In this document: positions 59,239 to 64,000 of the stretch, in pieces
Position numbering within the stretch: the first letter of the stretch is position 1
Layout of the letters: each line of letters starts with the position of its first letter
DNA from: Bacillota bacterium
GTDB lineage: Bacteria; Bacillota_I; Bacilli_A; RF39; UBA660
Assembly (NCBI GenBank): GCA_023430885.1
Contig: JAEYYH010000026.1
Coordinates: forward strand, 62,001-126,000
Length of the DNA stretch: 64,000 bases
Reading direction: 5' to 3'
Made by a program: the position numbers and the translations under genes
Notes under the pieces: generated by a model
What the model was told of the DNA's origin: nothing
Database searches by the model: none
Seen by the model: only the letters and a program-made list of their open reading frames with translations

Positions 59239-60198
59239 ATGAAAAAAAGAATTATATCATTAATTATGGCCTGCTTATTACTAACTGGATGTAAGAGTGT
59301 AAGTATTGAAACTGTCGCACAAAATTTGGAAAATGCGAAAAATTATAATGCTGATATCACTCTGGAAATAAATGGAAAATTTGATGATAATTTAATAGAA
59401 TTTAAAAGGGAAAAAGAAATAACAATTGATAATATTAATTCGTCTGCAGTAGTAGATGCTACTGAAGTTGAAAACAAACAAAAAACAGAGGAAACATATT
59501 ATTTGAAGTCAAGTAAAGATAGTATAACAACTTATAAACCTTATGAAGATTATTATAAATCGATAACAGAGTCTAAAGACAAAAATTCTATATACTATAT
59601 AACAGCTTTCATTAATAAAAATTCAACTTATCAATATATTGATAAGGATGCTGGAATAATTCACTATGTGGTCACTTTAAATAAAGATCGTGTAAAAGAT
59701 TTTCTTAAGTCATATTATGACGTTGATTTTTTAACTGATTTGGATTTTGAGGTAACAGATAATGCTAAATTAAATGTTTATGTTAATAGTAAAACAAAGA
59801 ACATAGAATCTTTAGATGTTGATTTCACATCAATCATAAAGATTTCTAATAATAGTTCTTCGGAATTAGATAGATTTTATTTAGAAATTAATTATAGTAA
59901 TTTTAATGAGGCTAACAGTGTAGAAATACCACAAGAAGTTATAACGAAATCTGTTGATGAAAAAGTTATTAATGCCTATTTAAGCGCATTAAGTTATGTT
60001 AAAGCTGTTAATGGTTTATCATTAAGTGAGACAACAACAACTTATACTGATACATCTCTAAATTATGGTAGTACAAAGCCAAGTAGTGTATCGTTAACAG
60101 TATTAAAAGGAAAGGTAATAAGCGGAACTATTAAGATAAATAGTTATGAATTTAAAGTTGAGTCTGGTGTAGTAAGTAGTCCAATTAGCGCACAATAA
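59239..60198 (+). CDS. Lipoprotein, unknown
   Basis: A 319-residue exported protein with signal sequence MKKRIISLIMACLLLTGC and lipid attachment at Cys18. The mature part is beta-rich with no named domain; patterns such as NLENAKNYNADITLEINGK and VTDNAKLNVYVNSKTKNIESLDVDF recall LolA-like or 'DUF6612' lipoproteins of Firmicutes, a weak resemblance. The ATG at 59239 follows GGGAGG. It is monocistronic with a terminator behind. Confidence 0.78.
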   Translation: MKKRIISLIMACLLLTGCKSVSIETVAQNLENAKNYNADITLEINGKFDDNLIEFKREKEITIDNINSSAVVDATEVENKQKTEETYYLKSSKDSITTYKPYEDYYKSITESKDKNSIYYITAFINKNSTYQYIDKDAGIIHYVVTLNKDRVKDFLKSYYDVDFLTDLDFEVTDNAKLNVYVNSKTKNIESLDVDFTSIIKISNNSSSELDRFYLEINYSNFNEANSVEIPQEVITKSVDEKVINAYLSALSYVKAVNGLSLSETTTTYTDTSLNYGSTKPSSVSLTVLKGKVISGTIKINSYEFKVESGVVSSPISAQ

Positions 60199-60221
60199 GT
60201 AGAGTAATCTACTTTTTTTAG
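60197..60221 (+). terminator. Terminator after the lipoprotein gene
   Basis: AAGTAGA and TCTACTT around GTAA, then T run. Confidence 0.78.
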
Positions 60222-60241
60222 TATTATAATGTTTTTAGTAC

Positions 60242-60270
60242 TTGACAATACCAAGTAGTGGGTATATATT
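60242..60270 (+). promoter_or_regulatory. Promoter with internal dyad, likely PadR operator
   Basis: TTGACA (60242-60247), 17 bases, TATATT (60265-60270). Within the spacer, ATACC (60248-60252) and GGTAT (60261-60265) form a dyad, where a bound repressor would block polymerase. The next gene is a PadR regulator, and PadR-type factors commonly repress their own promoters. Confidence 0.6.
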
Positions 60271-60288
60271 ATTAGTGTGAGGTGAGAC

Positions 60289-60612
60289 ATGAACACACAA
60301 TTTAAAAAGGGTGTACTAGAACTAATAGTACTACTGTCTATTAATAAAAAAGATATGTATGGTTATGAACTCATAATGGAAGTATCTAAGGTTGTAGATG
60401 TAAATGATGGAACAATATATCCATTACTAAAGAGATTAACAAATGAGAAGTACGCTGATACTTATCTTGTAGAGTCAACTGAAGGACCTTCAAGAAAGTA
60501 TTATCGGATTACTGAGATTGGGAAAAAGAGATTAGAGGAACTAAGTAGTAGCTGGAAAATTTTTGAAAAATCAGTAAATAAATTTATAAAGGAGTGTATG
60601 GAAAATGAATAA
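60289..60612 (+). CDS. PadR-family transcriptional regulator
   Basis: A 107-residue winged-helix regulator with the PadR signature: FKKGVLELIVLLSI, DMYGYELI, DGTIYPLLKRL and GPSRKYYRITEIGKKRL. The short C-terminal helix serves dimerisation. GTGAGGTGAG precedes the ATG. It overlaps the HAAS-domain gene by eight bases, a common PadR partner. The ligand is unknown; the dyad in its promoter suggests autoregulation. Confidence 0.93.
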   Translation: MNTQFKKGVLELIVLLSINKKDMYGYELIMEVSKVVDVNDGTIYPLLKRLTNEKYADTYLVESTEGPSRKYYRITEIGKKRLEELSSSWKIFEKSVNKFIKECMENE

Positions 60613-62026
60613 AAAAGATTTTATTAAAGAGTTAGAAAAAAGATTAGAAATTTTAGATGAAAAAGAAATTAAAGATATTGTGAACGAATATAAGGATATA
60701 ATTGATGAAAAAGTAAAAAGTGGCAAAAGCGAAGAAGAAGCTGTAAGCGAATTTGGTAGCATGGATGAACTAGCTACTGAAATATTAAAAGCATATAAGA
60801 TTAATCCTAAATACTCTAATTCTAATAAAGATAGTTTAAAAGAAGCTAGAGAAAACTGTGAAGGTTGGATTAAGGATACAGCAAAGACTTTATCTGATAC
60901 GGCAAAAGGGGTTTATGATGGTTTAAAGAAAAGCAACAATGATATAAGTATTGAATTAGTATTTGAATTAATAATTAAATTTATATTAATGTTAATAATA
61001 CTTGCAATACTTACACTTCCATTTGGAATAATAAATAGTTTAGGTGAAAGTATATTTAATATGGCTTTTTATCCAGCTGATGAAGTACTAAGTATAGTAT
61101 GGAAATTGTTCACATCAATATTATATTTTGGCGTATGTATACTAATTTTTATCGCTATGTTTAAAGAATATGTAAATTATAACCAGAACACAGTTAGTGT
61201 TAAAGAAACAAAAAAACCAAATAATAAAAAAAAAGAAAAAGTAGTAGCTTTTGAAAGAGTGGAAAATGCTACAGAAAATGTAGAAGTTAAAAAAAATGAA
61301 AAGTATAACAAAAATAATGGTATGAATAGTGTACTCAGTATACTTTATAAATTATTCATGGTCTTTGTGTTTTTAATACCACTTTGGTTTATGCAACTTG
61401 GATTAGTAGTTGGCTTAGCTGTCACTATATATTATGCATGTATTGGTATAAACATATGGGGATTAGTAGTAGTAATGATAGGACTTGTTATAGGAGCAGG
61501 CTGGGCTACTGACATATTTATGCAATTAACATTTAAAATAAAAAAAATACATTTCTATCCAGCATTTGTAAGTCTACTAATTATATGTATAGGTAGTTTA
61601 ATATTTGCTAGTAATATATTATCATTCAATTACATTGATGAAGCTCCAAAAAATACAGATTTTGGATACAAAACAAAAATAAAAGAATTTACTCTATCAA
61701 CATTATCAACAATTTCTACTTCAGAATATGATACTGACTTTGTAGTAGATCCTAAATTAGATGATAATGTAATTAGAACTGAGTTCACATATTATGTAAA
61801 TTTTAGAAGTGTAGATGGTGTATCATTAGATTATGATTCTAATAGTAATACATACTATTTAACTTATGCTGAATACAAAAAAACAGATTTTAATGATTTT
61901 AAAGATTCATATAATTCTTTAATAGATAATTTAAAGGATGGCGAAATATATAATTATGAAAAGTTATCTAATGTAAGTATAAAAATCTTTGCTAATGAAG
62001 ATACCATGAAACAAATAAGAGAATAA
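60605..62026 (+). CDS. HAAS-domain (DUF1700) membrane protein
   Basis: A 473-residue membrane protein with an N-terminal HAAS domain (residues 1-70; FIKELEKRLEILDEKEIKDIVNEY, GKSEEEAVSEFGSMDELA), the domain usually encoded next to PadR regulators. Then come an amphipathic linker, helices near 118-145 and 170-188, a charged cytosolic loop, helices near 243-300 and 315-335, and an outer C-terminal domain. In related systems the pair senses envelope state. AAAGGAG precedes the ATG within padR. It ends at a strong terminator. Confidence 0.85.
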   Translation: MNKKDFIKELEKRLEILDEKEIKDIVNEYKDIIDEKVKSGKSEEEAVSEFGSMDELATEILKAYKINPKYSNSNKDSLKEARENCEGWIKDTAKTLSDTAKGVYDGLKKSNNDISIELVFELIIKFILMLIILAILTLPFGIINSLGESIFNMAFYPADEVLSIVWKLFTSILYFGVCILIFIAMFKEYVNYNQNTVSVKETKKPNNKKKEKVVAFERVENATENVEVKKNEKYNKNNGMNSVLSILYKLFMVFVFLIPLWFMQLGLVVGLAVTIYYACIGINIWGLVVVMIGLVIGAGWATDIFMQLTFKIKKIHFYPAFVSLLIICIGSLIFASNILSFNYIDEAPKNTDFGYKTKIKEFTLSTLSTISTSEYDTDFVVDPKLDDNVIRTEFTYYVNFRSVDGVSLDYDSNSNTYYLTYAEYKKTDFNDFKDSYNSLIDNLKDGEIYNYEKLSNVSIKIFANEDTMKQIRE

Positions 62027-62037
62027 TGTAAATAAAA

Positions 62038-62070
62038 AAAGAAATAGTGTCAATCTATTTCTTTTATTCT
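62038..62070 (+). terminator. Terminator after HAAS gene
   Basis: AAAGAAATAG and CTATTTCTTT (10 bp) with loop TGTCAAT, then TATT. Confidence 0.78.
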
Positions 62071-62187
62071 TGTATATATTTCCCAAATATTATATAATAG
62101 AAAACAAGTAGCAATTAATATGGAGAATTGATGAATTTTTATGTTAATAATGTGAAAAATATGATAAAATGAAGATGGTGATATGTG

Positions 62188-62601
62188 ATGGATGAACTAA
62201 ATAAGTCTTACGAAGCCATATCTGCTAACGAAAGTTTAAGTGAAGCTTTGAAAGAAAATTTCAAACAGTTAATTACAGTCTTTCATCAAACTTTTAATGA
62301 AGTTGATTTATCAAACTTTAACGAAAGAATTAAAAGATTGAGAATTAAAAAGGGTAGTAAATATATAACAAAGGATTCCTGCGATTATAATCCTAAAGAA
62401 AATGTTCTATATTTAAATGAGTCAAAGTTACAAGATGCTGATGCAAAACATGAAATGATGTTTGCTGTTCTTACAATTATATCTGCAAAAGATAATTTTT
62501 ATGGATTTGATACTGACGGAAGGTTAAAAGCCTTAAATGTTGGTGTTACTGAAATGATAACTAATTTTTTAGTCGGGAATGAGTGTGAAGATAATGAATA
62601 A
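62188..62601 (+). CDS. Soluble protein, unknown (degenerate metallopeptidase-like?)
   Basis: A 137-residue soluble protein. The middle part (NVLYLNESKLQDADAKHEMMF ... KALNVGVTEMITNFLVG) has the outline of small Firmicute proteins with an H-E-L-x-H site and a later L-N-E-G-x-T-E block, but the zinc site is reduced to HEMMF and the glutamate of N-E-G is Val here, so activity is doubtful. The ATG at 62188 follows GGTGAT; a GTG one codon earlier is the alternative. Overlaps the next gene by a few bases. Function unknown. Confidence 0.55.
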   Translation: MDELNKSYEAISANESLSEALKENFKQLITVFHQTFNEVDLSNFNERIKRLRIKKGSKYITKDSCDYNPKENVLYLNESKLQDADAKHEMMFAVLTIISAKDNFYGFDTDGRLKALNVGVTEMITNFLVGNECEDNE

Positions 62602-62995
62602 AGAAAAAGCACTAGCTTTAGCTAACTTAACATTAGGTTCAACTATGAAAATAGAAGATGTGTGTAATGCATATTTTTCTAATGATAGTGAAGCAATAAT
62701 GAAAGGGATAGCTATGCAAGTTAAAGACCCTGAAAAAATATTCAATACTATAGAACAAGCAAATTATGAAATTGAAAATGAACAAGTTTTAGCGACTAAA
62801 AGTAATTTTGGAAAAATTCAAAAAGAAATAGTTGAACAGGTAATAAGTGAAGAAAATTTATTATTTGTTGAATCAAACACTATTAATAGTCCTATGACTA
62901 TTAATGAAACGAAAGAATGTCCAGAGCTAACTGCTGCTAATGATATAGTAGTAGCTATGAAACAAAATAATCTTGGACTATCTAAAGTAGCATAA
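62594..62995 (+). CDS. Soluble protein, unknown
   Basis: A 133-residue, acidic, mainly helical protein without signal peptide, membrane helix or recognised motif. The start ATG at 62594 overlaps the stop of the preceding gene (ATGAATAA), which suggests coupling; an in-frame ATG at 62579 is possible. 17 bases separate it from gltX. The pair 62188-62594 likely forms one unit with gltX, but nothing in the sequence shows a role in tRNA charging. Confidence 0.58.
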   Translation: MNKEKALALANLTLGSTMKIEDVCNAYFSNDSEAIMKGIAMQVKDPEKIFNTIEQANYEIENEQVLATKSNFGKIQKEIVEQVISEENLLFVESNTINSPMTINETKECPELTAANDIVVAMKQNNLGLSKVA

Positions 62996-63012
62996 AATAT
63001 AAGAGGTGGATT

Positions 63013-64000
63013 ATGAAAGAAAATAAAATCTTAGCAGATTTAATTTTTCCTGATATTACACTAACAATTGATGACTATGAAAAAATGTATCCTAGTAGGG
63101 ATTTGGATAAAAAAGCTATCGTAACAAGGTATGCTCCAAGCCCTACGGGATTTATTCATATTGGTGCATTACTTGCTAGTTTTACAGAGAGCACTTTTGC
63201 TGCGCAAACAGGAGGTGTTTTCTATTTAAGAATAGAGGATACAGATACTAAAAGAACTATAGATAATGGTATTAATACCATTATTAAAGGGTTAAAAGAA
63301 TTTGGTATAAGTTTTGACGAAGGTCCTATTAATGAAGAAGAGGCTATAGGAAACTATGGACCATATATTCAAAGTCAAAGGGCAGATATTTATAAAACAT
63401 TTATTAAATATTTAATTGAACAAGGAAAAGCATATCCATGTTTTTGTTCTTCTGAAGAACTTGAGGAATTAAGAGAATATCAGACAAAAAAGAAAATGCG
63501 TATTGGATATTATGATAAGAATGCAAAATGTCGATTTATAGCTCCTGAAGAAGCTATTGAAAAAGTAAAAAATGGTGAAAAATATGTAATAAGAATAAAA
63601 TCACCGGGAAACTTTGAAAATAAAATTAAATTTCAAGATGTTATAAGAGGCCAAATCGAAATGCCTGAAAATGATACAGATGTTGTTATTATGAAAAGTG
63701 ATGGACTTCCAACATACCATTTTGCGCATTTAGTAGACGATTATTTAATGCGTACTACTCATGTAATAAGAGGAGACGAATGGTTACCTTCATTACCAAT
63801 TCATGTTCAATTATTTGAAATGTTTGGATTTGAAGCACCAAAATATTGTCATATTTCACCACTTATGAAAAATGACAATGGTAGTATTAGAAAATTAAGT
63901 AAAAGAAAAGATCCTGAATGTGCTATGAGTTTCTACCATGAACTTGGTGTTCCTTATGAAGCAGTTATGCTTTATCTGGCAACAGTAACTAATAGTAATT
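63013..64000 (+). CDS. gltX: Glutamyl-tRNA synthetase, N-terminal part (cut by window edge)
   Basis: Class I aminoacyl-tRNA synthetase charging tRNA-Glu. The open frame runs from ATG 63013 (after AAGAGGTGG) to the window end, 329 codons. RYAPSPTGFIHIGALLASF holds the HIGH motif, LRIEDTDTKR the glutamate/ATP site, VIRGDEWLPS follows and KLSKRKDPE is the KMSKS loop. The N-terminal 37 residues before the Rossmann start (up to DKKAIVTRYAPSP) are an extension not found in typical GluRS. A non-discriminating enzyme is likely, as in most Firmicutes, but that cannot be read here. Confidence 0.93.
   Translation, partial: MKENKILADLIFPDITLTIDDYEKMYPSRDLDKKAIVTRYAPSPTGFIHIGALLASFTESTFAAQTGGVFYLRIEDTDTKRTIDNGINTIIKGLKEFGISFDEGPINEEEAIGNYGPYIQSQRADIYKTFIKYLIEQGKAYPCFCSSEELEELREYQTKKKMRIGYYDKNAKCRFIAPEEAIEKVKNGEKYVIRIKSPGNFENKIKFQDVIRGQIEMPENDTDVVIMKSDGLPTYHFAHLVDDYLMRTTHVIRGDEWLPSLPIHVQLFEMFGFEAPKYCHISPLMKNDNGSIRKLSKRKDPECAMSFYHELGVPYEAVMLYLATVTNSN

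Noticed and set aside
1..64000. Mycoplasma-type code (TGA = Trp)
   Set aside because: Tryptophan is TGG throughout and TGA ends rnfA and the 33-residue rnf ORF at correct places.
1..64000. tRNA, rRNA, insertion sequences, prophage
   Set aside because: No cloverleaf with a GGTTC-A-A-T arm, rRNA block, transposase or integrase was seen on either strand; a tRNAscan-SE run would settle the tRNA question.

Overview
The window is a 64 kb stretch of an AT-rich, Gram-positive type bacterial chromosome using the standard code: tryptophan is TGG and TGA is a normal stop, for example at the end of rnfA. Shine-Dalgarno sites are mostly AGGTGAT or GGAGG, and many genes end in perfect AT-rich hairpins followed by T runs. 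Gene order follows Bacillus in several blocks: dnaD-nth facing recU-ponA, then gpsB-rnpB; rodZ-pgsA-recA-rny; rimP-nusA-ylxR-infB; prfA-prmC; lon near a spoVID-ysxE-like pair. With the low GC and many small membrane proteins, this suggests an uncultured, probably gut-associated anaerobe of the Bacilli (Erysipelotrichales/RF39-like). The taxonomic placement is inference. The organism makes peptidoglycan (PBP1A, Ddl, amidase, M23 hydrolase, GpsB), so it is not a wall-less mollicute.

Layout. 1-3.6 kb: 3' end of ackA, nrnA, a large membrane-anchored protein of unknown function and a short UPF0316 protein. 3.7-7.4 kb: a prepilin-like protein, an OmpR/histidine kinase pair and two tandem paralogous bitopic proteins. 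7.4-15.6 kb: radical SAM protein, YfcC-like transporter, DUF2207-C protein, YgjP-like metalloprotein, M23 hydrolase, a 56-residue Cse60-like protein, ABC-F ATPase, and Ddl on the minus strand. 15.7-20 kb: zinc-ribbon protein, prfA-prmC and a prepilin/leucine-rich-repeat/glycine-rich fusion. 20-32 kb: DNA replication, repair, envelope and RNA-decay core (dnaD, nth, ponA, recU, gpsB, rnpB, rodZ, pgsA, recA, rny). 32-39.4 kb: rimP-nusA-ylxR-infB and rbfA, with a NodB deacetylase and a new-looking helical repeat protein between infB and rbfA. 39.4-49.3 kb: amidase, a tyrosine T-box leader driving HAD-deoC-tyrS, lon, and SpoVID-like and YsxE-like genes. 49.5-53 kb: a 1204-residue leucine-rich-repeat surface protein. 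53-58 kb: an rnf operon of unusual composition. 58-64 kb: sigK, a lipoprotein, a PadR/HAAS pair, two unknown genes and the 5' part of gltX.

Two themes stand out. First, the Rnf operon is rearranged. The RnfG flavin domain is present twice as a C-terminal extension of RnfD. A 33-codon ORF in the rnfG position keeps only a membrane anchor. RnfB is reduced to its membrane helix and first Fe-S motif, without ferredoxin domains. A 42-codon membrane peptide with four cysteines sits between rnfA and rnfB. Second, sporulation-type genes (Cse60-like, SpoVID-like, YsxE-like and a full-length SigK with pro-sequence) are scattered through the window, so the lineage probably forms spores or descends recently from a spore former. 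Two paralogous surface proteins also share one C-terminal module but carry different pilin-like N-terminal segments.
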